This document shows positions 33,449 to 41,470 of a stretch of DNA of 64,000 bases, one piece after another. Source of the DNA: Actinoplanes octamycinicus. Lineage in GTDB: Bacteria; Actinomycetota; Actinomycetes; Mycobacteriales; Micromonosporaceae. Location of the stretch: NCBI RefSeq assembly GCF_014205225.1, contig NZ_JACHNB010000001.1:5003501-5067500 (forward strand), read 5' to 3'. The notes beneath the pieces are model-generated. The model saw only the letters and a list, made by a program, of their open reading frames with translations, made no database searches and was not told the DNA's origin. Made by a program: the position numbers and the translations under genes. Position 1 is the stretch's first letter. The number at the start of each line of letters is the position of its first letter.

Positions 33449-34066
33449 TCAGCAGGTGATCTTGGGGTTGAGGGTGGCCAGTTCGCCGTTGGGGTTCTGC
33501 AGGTAGAGCCAGACGTGCAGGTCGTAGTGGACCGGCATGGGCGGGGCGCCGGGCGGCACGTGGTGGCCCTCCATCGGGCCGTCGAACGGGTGGCCGAAGA
33601 GGTTCGGGCGGTCGCGGTCGGTGTGCAGGTCGCCGTCGGCGTCCGGGTGGAAGTACTCCAGACCGGTGAGTTGCGGCTTGCCGTGCTTGTCGAGGGCGTA
33701 GAGCAGGATCGGCGGCTTGGCCGGGTCGATCCGGGTGGCACTGGTGCGGGCCGGGTTGGCGTAGTGCAGGCCCATGCCCGGCACGCAGTCCTCGGTCGGG
33801 AGGTAGCCGGCCTTGATCGCCTTGCGGACGTCGCGGAAGCGGTGGGTGGCGTCGATCAGGAGCTTGCGCTGGGCGTCGGTGAGGTGCTGCGGGCGGGGGC
33901 GGGGGCTCGCCGGGGCGCCCGTGGGTGGTTCGTGGCGCGGGGCTTCGCGGAGCGTGGCCTTCTCCGGGACCGCGCCGGCTGCCTCCGCCGGGGTCGCGGC
34001 GGTGGACAGGAGGCCCGCGACGGTGGCCGCCGCCGCGACACCCCGGACTAGCTGCGAAATCGTCAT
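33449..34066 (-). CDS. Secreted protein of unknown function
   Basis: 205 residues with a signal peptide (MTISQLVRGVAAAATVAGLL, cleavage likely after AEA). A Pro-rich linker is followed by a globular domain with TEDCVPGMGLHYANP, ILLYALDKHGKPQLTGLEYF, a His/Asp-rich part (HPDADGDLHTDRDRPN, MEGHHVPPG) and the end YDLHVWLYLQNPNGELATLN. Similar secreted proteins with the GMGxHYxNP motif occur in actinobacteria but have no assigned role that I know of. The two cysteines (CVPG and the C-terminal residue) could form a disulfide. Confidence 0.7.
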   Translation of the reverse strand: MTISQLVRGVAAAATVAGLLSTAATPAEAAGAVPEKATLREAPRHEPPTGAPASPRPRPQHLTDAQRKLLIDATHRFRDVRKAIKAGYLPTEDCVPGMGLHYANPARTSATRIDPAKPPILLYALDKHGKPQLTGLEYFHPDADGDLHTDRDRPNLFGHPFDGPMEGHHVPPGAPPMPVHYDLHVWLYLQNPNGELATLNPKITC

Positions 34067-34174
34067 GACCCCAGGGTCCAGCGGAGATCGACTTGGTGAA
34101 GGGAGGGGCCGTCGCGCTCACTGAGTCGGGTGACGGCGGGGCGGGTGGGCTGCCCGAAGGGTGGGTGACGGGGG

Positions 34175-34612
34175 TCAGTGGAGGGGGAGGTCGGAGTGGT
34201 CGCCGGACGGGCGGGCGCCGAAGATACGGCGGTCGGCCTCGCTGATCCGGACGTCGTTGATGCTGGCCTCGCGGCGGCGCATCAGGCCGCTGCCGTCGAA
34301 CTCCCACAGCTCGTTGCCGTAGCTGCGCCACCACTGCCCGGTGGCGTCGCGACATTCGTACTGGAAGCGGACCGCGATCCGGTCGTCGCCGAACGCCCAC
34401 AGCGACTTGCGCAGCGCGTAGTCCTGCTCGCGCGCCCACTTGGCGGTGAGGAATTCGATGATCGCGGCCCGGCCGGTGACGAAGGTGTCCCGGTTCCGCC
34501 ACACCGAGTCCTCGGTGTACGCCAGGGCGACCCGCTGCGGGTCGCGGGTGTTCCAGGCGTCCTCGGCGGCTTGGACCTTGGCGGCGGCGGTGGCGGCGGT
34601 GAACGGCGGCAT
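34175..34612 (-). CDS. SnoaL/NTF2-like protein, DUF1348 family
   Basis: 145 residues, the DUF1348 length. The NTF2-like cone fold is indicated by [40 protein letters not shown] and [25 protein letters not shown] lies before the ATG at 34612. The gene diverges from a TetR gene, and two inverted repeats in the 48-bp gap make it the likely target of that regulator. Enzymatic activity is not known for the family. Confidence 0.85.
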   Translation of the reverse strand: MPPFTAATAAAKVQAAEDAWNTRDPQRVALAYTEDSVWRNRDTFVTGRAAIIEFLTAKWAREQDYALRKSLWAFGDDRIAVRFQYECRDATGQWWRSYGNELWEFDGSGLMRRREASINDVRISEADRRIFGARPSGDHSDLPLH

Positions 34613-34626
34613 GCTGGCTCCCGGGT

Positions 34627-34644
34627 GGAGAACGACGGTTCTCC
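34627..34644. promoter_or_regulatory. TetR operator 1 in the DUF1348/TetR gap
   Basis: GGAGAACGACGGTTCTCC: 7-bp perfect arms (GGAGAAC/GTTCTCC). Centre is 26 bp from that of the second site. It lies over the likely -35 of the TetR promoter and just upstream of the DUF1348 start. Confidence 0.75.
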
Positions 34645-34653
34645 GGTAGGGTA

Positions 34654-34669
34654 GAGAACCGTGGTTCTC
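34654..34669. promoter_or_regulatory. TetR operator 2, overlapping the TetR start codon
   Basis: GAGAACCGTGGTTCTC: 7-bp perfect arms around GT. The GTG start of the TetR gene (34661) lies inside it. A TAGGGT -10 box at 34647-34652 places transcription start at the GTG, so the message should be leaderless. Confidence 0.78.
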
Positions 34670-35212
34670 GAAGTCAACGAGGCGCGCGACCGGGTCCTGG
34701 ACGCCGCCGAGGAGCTGATCTACGCGCGCGGCATCCGCGCGGTCGGGATGGACGACGTCCGCACCCGGTCCGGGGTGGCGCTGAAACGGCTCTATGCGCT
34801 CTACCCGAGCAAGGACGCCCTGGTCGAGGCGGTCCTGGAGCGACGGGACGGCTGGTGGCGCGGGCGGCTGGCCGCCTTCGTCGAGCGGGTGGACGACCCG
34901 GTGGAGCGGGTGCTGGCGGTCTTCGACTGGCTCGGCGGGTGGTTCGCCGAGCCGGGCTTCCGCGGCTGCGCCTGGATCAACGCGTTCGGCGAGGCGGGCG
35001 CCACCTCGCCGGCCGTGGCGGCCCAGGTGGAGCGGCACAAGCGGGCCTTCGCCGGGCAGCTGGCCGGGTGGGTCGCCGCGGCCGGGCGGCCGCCGGAGCT
35101 GGCCGAGCAGCTCTTCCTGCTGGCCGAGGGCGCCATGGTGACGGCCGGCATCCGGGGCAGCGCCGAGCCGGCCAGCACCGCTCGGCAGGCAGCCGCGGCT
35201 TTGATGGTTTGA
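34661..35212 (+). CDS. TetR family transcriptional regulator
   Basis: 183 residues. DNA-binding domain: [20 protein letters not shown] followed by [26 protein letters not shown]-terminal region: [21 protein letters not shown] and [15 protein letters not shown], typical of the TetR_C group that often controls oxidoreductase or efflux genes. No in-frame start exists between the GTG at 34661 and the helix-turn-helix, so the gene must start within its own operator. It probably represses itself and the divergent DUF1348 gene. Confidence 0.92.
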   Translation: MVLEVNEARDRVLDAAEELIYARGIRAVGMDDVRTRSGVALKRLYALYPSKDALVEAVLERRDGWWRGRLAAFVERVDDPVERVLAVFDWLGGWFAEPGFRGCAWINAFGEAGATSPAVAAQVERHKRAFAGQLAGWVAAAGRPPELAEQLFLLAEGAMVTAGIRGSAEPASTARQAAAALMV

Positions 35213-35276
35213 GCCTCAGCACCTGCTCTGATCGCGCGAAAGTCTTCCGCGAAGGTTCAACGATACGGTCGAGGTC

Positions 35277-36419
35277 ATGACTGATCTTCTGGAGATGCTG
35301 CCGGTCCGGCCGCGGGTGCTGGCCCTCGGTGAGCCCACGCACGGCGAGGACGTGCTGCTGGAGGTGCGGAACGAGCTGTTCCGGCAGCTGGTCGAGGACG
35401 CCGGGTACCGGACGATCGCGCTGGAGAGCGACTGCCTGCGCGGGCTGCTCGTGGACGACCACGTGCGGACCGAGGCCGGCACGCTGGACGAGGTGATGGA
35501 GCACGGGTTCAGCCACGGGTTCGGCCGGTCGCCGGCCAACCGGGAGCTGGTCCGCTGGATGCGCGCGCACAACGAGCGGCGGCCGGCCGCCGAGCAGGTC
35601 CGGTTCGCCGGGTTCGACGGCCCGCTGGAGACCGCCTTCGCGGCGAGCCCCCGGCAGGCGCTCACCCGGCTGCACGCCCACCTGGCCGAGCGGGTCGACG
35701 CCGAGTTGCTGCCGTGCACCGCGGCGACGCTGGACGAGCTGCTCGGCGACGACGACCGGTGGACCGACCCGGCCGCCATGATGGACCCGGCGCGCTCGGT
35801 GGGGCGCACGCCCGAGGCGGTCCGGCTGCGGCTGCTCGCCGACGACCTGGTCGCCCTGCTGGACGCGACGCCCGGGGCGGACACCGAGCTCGCCCGGCTG
35901 CACGGGCGGACCGCCACCGGCCTGCTGCGCTACCACTACTGGTTCGCCGACTCCTCGCCGGGCCGGCTGCCCTGGGTGCTGTCCGTGCGGGCCGCGATGA
36001 TGGCCGCCAACCTGCTGGCGCTCGCCGAGCGCGGACCGGTGCTGGCCTTCGCCAACAACGGTCACCTGCAGCGGCACCGGAGCGGCATGAACCTCGGCGG
36101 CCGGGAGGTGGCCTGGTGGAGCGCCGGGGCGATGGTCAGCGCCCGGCTCGGCACGGACTACGCCTTCGTCGCCACCGCGGTCGGCGCGATCCGGCACCGC
36201 GGGATCGACGTGCCGCCGCCGGACACCGTCGAGGGCATGCTCTACGCCGAGCCGGGCGACTGGCGCCTGGTCGACCCGCGCCGGCTCGGCGGCTCGCCGG
36301 TACCCCGGGTGTCGCCCTGGTTCGGCTACACCCCGCTCGACCCGGCGCACCTGACCGGCCACGACGCGATCGTCTTCGTCAGGGACGTGCCCGAGGGCGA
36401 GACGTGGTGGCCGGTGTGA
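35277..36419 (+). CDS. Erythromycin esterase family protein
   Basis: 380 residues. The family motif LALGEPTHGEDVLLEVRNEL (conserved Glu and His of the active centre) is at the N-terminus, with ALESDC, RWMRAHNERR, FAGFDGPLE, and FANNGHLQRHRSGMN carrying the second conserved His. EreA/EreB-type enzymes open macrolide lactones by hydrolysis; many family members in soil bacteria have other, unknown substrates. No signal peptide. Macrolide resistance cannot be assumed from sequence alone. A TACGGT -10 box lies at 35264-35269, close to the start codon. Confidence 0.85.
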   Translation: MTDLLEMLPVRPRVLALGEPTHGEDVLLEVRNELFRQLVEDAGYRTIALESDCLRGLLVDDHVRTEAGTLDEVMEHGFSHGFGRSPANRELVRWMRAHNERRPAAEQVRFAGFDGPLETAFAASPRQALTRLHAHLAERVDAELLPCTAATLDELLGDDDRWTDPAAMMDPARSVGRTPEAVRLRLLADDLVALLDATPGADTELARLHGRTATGLLRYHYWFADSSPGRLPWVLSVRAAMMAANLLALAERGPVLAFANNGHLQRHRSGMNLGGREVAWWSAGAMVSARLGTDYAFVATAVGAIRHRGIDVPPPDTVEGMLYAEPGDWRLVDPRRLGGSPVPRVSPWFGYTPLDPAHLTGHDAIVFVRDVPEGETWWPV

Positions 36420-36479
36420 GCCGCAGCGCGGTGGGTAGTAGTACGGCCGTTCGAACGATCGGATCGGAAGGTGAACGGC

Positions 36480-36668
36480 ATGGCTGACAACCGGGTGAAG
36501 GATCCGCAGGACTGGACCACCGGGGACGAGCCGGCGACCGGGGCGCAGGAGTCGTACCTGAACACGCTGGCCACCGAGGCGCACGAGGACGTCCCGGACG
36601 ACCTGACCAAGGCCGAGGCCTCCCAGCGCATTGACGAGTTGCAGGAGAAGACCGGCCGGGGCCGGTGA
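36480..36668 (+). CDS. DUF3072-like small protein
   Basis: 62 residues from the ATG at 36480 with GGAAGG about 9 bases upstream. Acidic, hydrophilic, with the family core TGAQESYLNTLATEA and DLTKAEASQRIDELQEKTGR. Function unknown; such proteins are common single-copy genes in actinomycetes. A palindrome CGTTCGAACG (36448-36457) lies in the promoter. A GC-rich stem with a bulge (about 36671-36704) follows and may terminate. Confidence 0.75.
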   Translation: MADNRVKDPQDWTTGDEPATGAQESYLNTLATEAHEDVPDDLTKAEASQRIDELQEKTGRGR

Positions 36669-36775
36669 CCCCGGAGGGGCGTCGCCCGATGGGGTGACGC
36701 CCTCCCGCCCCGGGGCCCGGATGCCCGAGACTGTGACCGCTGCGGGTTGCCTGACCGGGGGAGGGCCATGCGGTC

Positions 36776-37732
36776 ATGACACAGACTTTTGAGTACGTCG
36801 CGGCGACCGATCTCGACGAGGTCCTGGCCGCGCTCGCCGACGGGCGTACGTCGGTGCTGGCCGGGGGACAGAGCCTGGTCCCCGAGCTGACCGCGCCGGA
36901 CGCGCCGCCCCGCCGGGTGGTCGACATCAACCGGGTGGCCGGGTTCGACACCCTCGCCGAGGCGGACGGGTTCCTGCGGGTGGGGCCGCTGATCCGGCAC
37001 CGGACGTTCGAGTCGGAGGCGGTCGGCGGCCCGCTGGGTGAGCTGCTGCGCGCGGTGGTGCGGCACATCGGGCATCCGCCGATCCGGGCTCGCGGCACGA
37101 TGCTGGGCAGTCTCGCGTACGCCCATCCGGCCGCCGAGTGGCCCGCGGTGGCCGTGGCGCTCGGCGCGCAGCTGGTGCTGACCGGCCCGGCCGGGCGCCG
37201 GACCGTGCCGGCCGCGGAGTTCTTCACCGGGCCGTTCACCACCGCCCGCCGCCCGGAGGAGCTGCTCGCCGAGTGCCGGCTGCCGGTGCTGGCGCCGGGC
37301 ACCGGGATCGGGTACGCCGAGGACCGGCGCACCACGGTCTTCCCGGAGGCGGCCGCGTTCGCCGCGGTGACGGTGGCCGCGGGACGGGTGACCGCGGCGG
37401 CGATCGGGCTGGTCAACGCCGGGCCGTGCCCGGTACGGGCGCGGACCGCGGAGCGAGCGCTGGTCGGGTCGGACTTCTCGGACGCGGCGATCGGGGCCGC
37501 GGCGGCGACCGCCGCCGACACGGACGCGGCGTTCGGCGCGGGGGCGGGGACGGCCGCCGACCTGGAGGTGGCCATCGGTTCCGGGCCGGCCGCCGGCCTG
37601 GGCACGGCGATCGGGTCCGGGGTGGTCGCGGCCACCGAGACCGTGCGGCGTCTCCGGCGGCAGGCGGTCCGGACCCTGACCCGCAGGGCGCTCTCGCAGG
37701 CCCGGGAACGGGCGGTGGCCAGGTGCGAGTGA
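36776..37732 (+). CDS. FAD-binding subunit of the xanthine dehydrogenase/CO dehydrogenase (CoxM) family
   Basis: 318 residues. The FAD-binding domain has VLAGGQSLVPEL and VVDINRVAG at the N-terminus, then IGHPPIRARGTMLGSLAYAHPAAEWP, the second FAD loop. The C-terminal CO-dehydrogenase flavoprotein domain (AEDRRTTVFPEAAAFAAVT) is interrupted by about 55 residues of Ala/Gly/Asp-rich sequence (roughly 230-285), an unusual insertion. It overlaps a short 2Fe-2S gene by 4 bp, but no molybdenum large subunit gene is found on either side. Confidence 0.88.
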   Translation: MTQTFEYVAATDLDEVLAALADGRTSVLAGGQSLVPELTAPDAPPRRVVDINRVAGFDTLAEADGFLRVGPLIRHRTFESEAVGGPLGELLRAVVRHIGHPPIRARGTMLGSLAYAHPAAEWPAVAVALGAQLVLTGPAGRRTVPAAEFFTGPFTTARRPEELLAECRLPVLAPGTGIGYAEDRRTTVFPEAAAFAAVTVAAGRVTAAAIGLVNAGPCPVRARTAERALVGSDFSDAAIGAAAATAADTDAAFGAGAGTAADLEVAIGSGPAAGLGTAIGSGVVAATETVRRLRRQAVRTLTRRALSQARERAVARCE

Positions 37733-37959
37733 GGCTCGCCGTGAACGGGCTGCACCGGGAACTGGACGTCGCGCCGCATCAAAGCCTGGCCGCTGTGCTG
37801 CGGGAACACCGCGGTGCCGGGGGACCCGGCTGCCCGGACGGCACCTGCGGCGGGTGCGAGGCGACGGTCGACGGCGAGGCGATCCGCACCTGCCTGATCC
37901 TGGCGGTGCAGTGCGACGGCGCGCGGGTGCTGGTGGCCGACGAGGAAGCGGCCGCCTGA
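37729..37959 (+). CDS. Short [2Fe-2S] ferredoxin-like subunit, lacking the second cluster domain
   Basis: 76 residues from the GTG at 37729 (GTGA overlap; a GTG 6 bases earlier is possible). It contains one plant-type 2Fe-2S motif, CPDGTCGGCEATVDGEAIRT followed by the fourth cysteine in TCLIL. Partner subunits of xanthine dehydrogenase-type enzymes are normally about 160 residues, with a helical second domain holding another 2Fe-2S cluster. That domain is absent here, and the following 33 bases to the next gene leave no room for it. The electron partner is not evident. Confidence 0.8.
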   Translation: MRLAVNGLHRELDVAPHQSLAAVLREHRGAGGPGCPDGTCGGCEATVDGEAIRTCLILAVQCDGARVLVADEEAAA

Positions 37960-37992
37960 GGAGCGGCCGGCGGTGAGAAAGGCGACGGTCGG

Positions 37993-39222
37993 TCAGGCGC
38001 GCAGATGGGACTGGAGGACCAGGGCCGCCGCGCCGGTCGCCGAAGCGGTCGCGGCGGCCAGCGAGACCGTCACCGTCACGTTCCGGTGCCAGGTGCGCGC
38101 GTCCGCGGTGGCCAGCCGCCGCATGATCGCCGGACCGTAGATCGCCGACGCCGCCGCGAAGCCCGGCCCGGTCAGCACGACCAGGTCGATGTCGAGCAGG
38201 TTGACCATCGACTCGGCGGCCGCCGCCACGTAGCGCGCGGAGGACTCCAGCAGCGACCGGCAGTGCGGCGCGCCGGCCCGCGCGGCCCGGGCGACCGCTC
38301 CGAACTCGGCGGCCACGCTGCGGATCGGCTGGCTCAGGTCGAGACCGGCCTCGGCCGCGGCGACCCGGTCCGAGCGGGCCGCGGTCACCACGGTCCGCGG
38401 GCCGGCCAGCACCTCCAGGCAGCCCCGGCTGCCGCACCAGCACTCCGGGCCGAACACCTCCAGGCAGAGGTGCCCGAACTCGCCGGCGCTGGCGTGGCTG
38501 CCGCGCATCGCCCGGCCCTCGACGACGATCCCGGCGCCGATCCCGCCGCCCATGTAGAGCGCCGCGAACGCCCGGTCCGGCCCGACCCGGGCCACCCAGT
38601 ACTCGCCGACGGCGGCGGCGGTCGCGTCGTTCTCCACCAGCACCGGCCAGCCGGTCGCCGCGGAGAGCCGCCGGCCCAACTCGTCGCCGCGCAGCCCGCG
38701 CAGGTGCGGCAGCACGTCGTCGGAGGGCAGGCCGCCGCTGTGCGGGCCCGGCCAGACGATGCCGACGCCCAGGCAGCGGGCCGGGTCGACGCCGGAGCCG
38801 GCGAGCAGCACGTCGATGTCGGCGGCGAGCGCGGTCAGCACCGCGTCCGGGTCGTCGCCGAGCGGGGCCGGCCGGGCCAGCCGGGAGATGACACCCCCGG
38901 TCTGGCCGGTCAGCACGTACGTCGTGGCGTCCTCGTCCAGGTGCACGCCGACCGCCAGCCGGGCGGCCGGGTCGAGGCGCAGCAGGGTGCGCGGCTTGCC
39001 GCCGGTCGGGGTGCGCCCGGTCTCCACGACCAGGCCCTCCTCCAGCAGACGGCGGACCGTCATGGAGACCGCGGCCTCGGTGAGCCCGGTCATCCGGGCC
39101 AGCTCGACCCGGCTGAGCGGCTCGGAGGCGCGGATGGCGTCGAGGATGCTCTCCCGGGCGCCGGGGCGACGGCCCCGTCCGGGGCGTCCGGCCGGCGCGG
39201 TGGCGCCGACTGCTTCTCTCAC
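37993..39222 (-). CDS. ROK family transcriptional regulator
   Basis: 409 residues. N-terminal winged helix (ESILDAIRASEPLSRVELAR and TGLTEAAVSMTVRRLLEEGLV), followed by the ROK sugar-kinase-like domain with the zinc-binding region GHLCLEVFGPECWCGSRGCL and the Gly-rich GGGIGAGIVVEG. The kinase-type catalytic Asp is in VLVENDATAAAVGEY, where N-D is kept. Its start overlaps the stop of the alpha-galactosidase gene by 4 bp. It likely controls that operon, the divergent mannosidase gene, and perhaps the importer. Confidence 0.92.
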   Translation of the reverse strand: MREAVGATAPAGRPGRGRRPGARESILDAIRASEPLSRVELARMTGLTEAAVSMTVRRLLEEGLVVETGRTPTGGKPRTLLRLDPAARLAVGVHLDEDATTYVLTGQTGGVISRLARPAPLGDDPDAVLTALAADIDVLLAGSGVDPARCLGVGIVWPGPHSGGLPSDDVLPHLRGLRGDELGRRLSAATGWPVLVENDATAAAVGEYWVARVGPDRAFAALYMGGGIGAGIVVEGRAMRGSHASAGEFGHLCLEVFGPECWCGSRGCLEVLAGPRTVVTAARSDRVAAAEAGLDLSQPIRSVAAEFGAVARAARAGAPHCRSLLESSARYVAAAAESMVNLLDIDLVVLTGPGFAAASAIYGPAIMRRLATADARTWHRNVTVTVSLAAATASATGAAALVLQSHLRA

Positions 39223-41375
39223 TCGGTCACCTTCTCCGGGCCGGAATCCGCTGTGACGCGCACGAGAAGGACGCGATCAGGAAAGAGCACCGGGAGCCGG
39301 AGTCCGACGGTGCCGAGCGTGCGGCCGAACAGGTGAACCCCCTGGGGCGTGCACCAGGGTAACTCAGCGCCCCAGGCGGCGGCGTTACCGTCAGCTACGT
39401 CACCCGGCGGCTGCGGGCGCACGTGATAGGTCCGGTCCGGGTCGAGGCCGGGCAGGCCGACCGTGCCGGGTGGGTAGGACGCGCTGCTCGACGTGGCGAT
39501 CATCGCGTAGAGGGCGTCCGATCGGTCCCGGGACACCACGCCGGTCAGGTGGAAGGCGGGATCCGCGAGATCCGCGTGCACCAGCGTCCCGGTGTGCAGC
39601 AGCTCGCGGAGGTCCTTGTACAGAGCCACCCATGCGGACAGGTCCGCGATCTCTCCCGGAGAGGCCCGGGTGAGGTCCCACTCGATGCCCAGGTGACCCC
39701 AGATCGCCGTCCCGGCGCGCATCGAGAGCGGCAACGAGCGGTGCGTGGTGTGACACAGCGGGGCCCCGATGTGCGACCCGATCAGTTCGAGAGGGATCAG
39801 CAGGCTGGTCCACCGTTGGATCATCACCCGCTCGTGCGCGTCGATGCAGTCCGACGCCCACACCCGGTCGGTCCGCTCCAGGATCTCCAGGTCGACCCGC
39901 CCGCCCCCGGACGAGCAGGACTCGATCTCCACCCCCGGGTGCCGGAGGCGCAGCTCGTCCAGCAGCCGGTAGACCGCCCGGGTCTGATCGTGCACGCCGG
40001 CCCGGCCGCTGCCCGGATGCCCGGCCTCGACCAGGTCCCGGTTGTGGTCCCACTTCAGGTAGGCGATGTCATATTCGGTCAGCAGCGCGTCGAGGCGGCC
40101 CAGGATGTAGGCGAACGCGTCCGGGTTGGCCAGATCAAGCACCTGCTGATGGCGGGCCGGCCGGGGGAGCCGTGCGCCGGTCGCCATGATCCAGTCGGGG
40201 TGCTTCCGCGCGAGGTCCGAGTCCGGGTTGATCATCTCGGGCTCGACCCAGAGGCCGAACTCCAGGCCCAGCCCGCGCACCACGTCGACCAGCGGGCCGA
40301 GCCCGTCCGGCCAGACCTCCGGCGAGACGAACCAGTCGCCCAGCCCGGAGGTGTCGTCGCGGCGCGAGCCGAACCAGCCGTCGTCCAGCACGAACCGCTC
40401 GGCGCCGATCGCCGCGGCCGCCTCGGCCAGCTCGGTGAGCCGGCCCAGGTCGTGGTCGAAGTAGACCGCCTCCCAGGTGTTCACCACCACCGGGCGGGGC
40501 GTTGCCGGGTGCTGCGGGCGGCCGCGCAGGTGCTGGTGGAAGCGGTCCGAGACACCGTCCAGCCCGGCGTCGCTGTACACCGCGTACAGCCACGGGGTCT
40601 GATAGGTCTCGCCCTCGCCGAGGCTCACCTCGCCGGGCAGCAGCAGCTCGCCGCCACCGAGCGCGGACCAGCCGTGATAGGTGCGCTCGGCGATCGAGCG
40701 GGCGCCCCCGGAGAAGGCGGTGTGCAGTGCCCAGACCTCCCCGGCGCGGTTACCGACATCGGACGTCCCGGCGCAAAGCAGGTAGGCCGAGTCGTAGCCG
40801 GTGCGGCCGGTGCGGTTCTCCCGGACCCGCAGGCCGTGCGTGAAGGCGGTCCGCTGCGGCTGCCGCTCGCGCAGGTGGTGCCCGGTGAAGTCGAGCAGCT
40901 CGGCGACCCGCTCGGGCACCGGAAGGAAGACCGTCAGATGTTCCAGCCAGTAGACGCCGGGCGCCGTGCTGGTCAGCGCCGCCCGCGTGCGCAGCACCCC
41001 GGCGGGGTGCAGTTCCAGATCGATCGCCAGGTCCAGGCCCGCTTCCGGATCGGTGGCCGTTATGCGTACGGTCCGAGCGTCCCGGTCGATCCCGGTGACC
41101 TGAAAAGCCGTGGCCCAGCCCCGCCCGTCCCGATGCCCGGCCAGCCCCGGCGTGCCCAGCCAGCCGGACGACTGCTCGGGCACCAGGGACACCCGCACCT
41201 CGCCGTCCACCGAGAAGCCGATCGGCTGCGGAGCGACCGCGGTCAGCAGGTCCGGTGTGATCTGCTCGTCGTCGAGCGCGGCGCCCCAGTGCGCCACCGA
41301 CGGCAGCCCGGTGCCCCGGCAGTCGAGCACCAGGCTCACCCCGGCAGCGCTCAGGTGTAACAGAGAGGGGTCCAC
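39219..41375 (-). CDS. Alpha-galactosidase, glycoside hydrolase family 36
   Basis: 718 residues, full length for bacterial GH36. The N-terminal beta-sandwich is followed by the barrel (RFVLDDGWFGSRRDDTSGLG, EFGLWVEPEMINPDSDL). The nucleophile Asp is in YLKWDHNRD, CSSGGGRVD is the substrate loop, and the acid/base Asp is in VWASDCIDAHER. It removes alpha-1,6-galactose side units from galactomannan fragments or raffinose-type sugars. There is no signal peptide, so it works inside the cell on imported oligosaccharides. It is co-transcribed with a ROK regulator and diverges from beta-mannosidase by 95 bp. Confidence 0.95.
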   Translation of the reverse strand: MDPSLLHLSAAGVSLVLDCRGTGLPSVAHWGAALDDEQITPDLLTAVAPQPIGFSVDGEVRVSLVPEQSSGWLGTPGLAGHRDGRGWATAFQVTGIDRDARTVRITATDPEAGLDLAIDLELHPAGVLRTRAALTSTAPGVYWLEHLTVFLPVPERVAELLDFTGHHLRERQPQRTAFTHGLRVRENRTGRTGYDSAYLLCAGTSDVGNRAGEVWALHTAFSGGARSIAERTYHGWSALGGGELLLPGEVSLGEGETYQTPWLYAVYSDAGLDGVSDRFHQHLRGRPQHPATPRPVVVNTWEAVYFDHDLGRLTELAEAAAAIGAERFVLDDGWFGSRRDDTSGLGDWFVSPEVWPDGLGPLVDVVRGLGLEFGLWVEPEMINPDSDLARKHPDWIMATGARLPRPARHQQVLDLANPDAFAYILGRLDALLTEYDIAYLKWDHNRDLVEAGHPGSGRAGVHDQTRAVYRLLDELRLRHPGVEIESCSSGGGRVDLEILERTDRVWASDCIDAHERVMIQRWTSLLIPLELIGSHIGAPLCHTTHRSLPLSMRAGTAIWGHLGIEWDLTRASPGEIADLSAWVALYKDLRELLHTGTLVHADLADPAFHLTGVVSRDRSDALYAMIATSSSASYPPGTVGLPGLDPDRTYHVRPQPPGDVADGNAAAWGAELPWCTPQGVHLFGRTLGTVGLRLPVLFPDRVLLVRVTADSGPEKVTE

Positions 41376-41470
41376 GGGTGTCTCCCTACCAGCGTTGACG
41401 GGCTTCGTTCAGTTGCTTAAGAATGTTAGCCGCCCCGCCTGCGGCGGCACTACGACAGGAGCCACTCGAC
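41376..41470. promoter_or_regulatory. Divergent promoter region, alpha-galactosidase/beta-mannosidase
   Basis: 95-bp gap with the AT-rich stretch GTTGCTTAAGAATGTTAG; the palindrome CTTAAG is at 41416-41421. A similar CTTAAG element occurs twice in the promoter region of the ABC importer (24618, 24946). A common regulator, such as the ROK protein, could bind here; this is inference. Confidence 0.5.

Noticed and set aside
32520..34502. Open frames on the minus strand through the 104-bp array, giving peptides with HTGAS and PKHP repeats
   Set aside because: The repeats are not a multiple of three in length (104 bp), so the frame shifts with each copy; no start or ribosome site fits. The array is better read as non-coding DNA or RNA.
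35277..36419. Macrolide resistance gene call for the erythromycin-esterase family protein
   Set aside because: Family membership alone does not show macrolide hydrolysis; many members in soil actinomycetes have other substrates.
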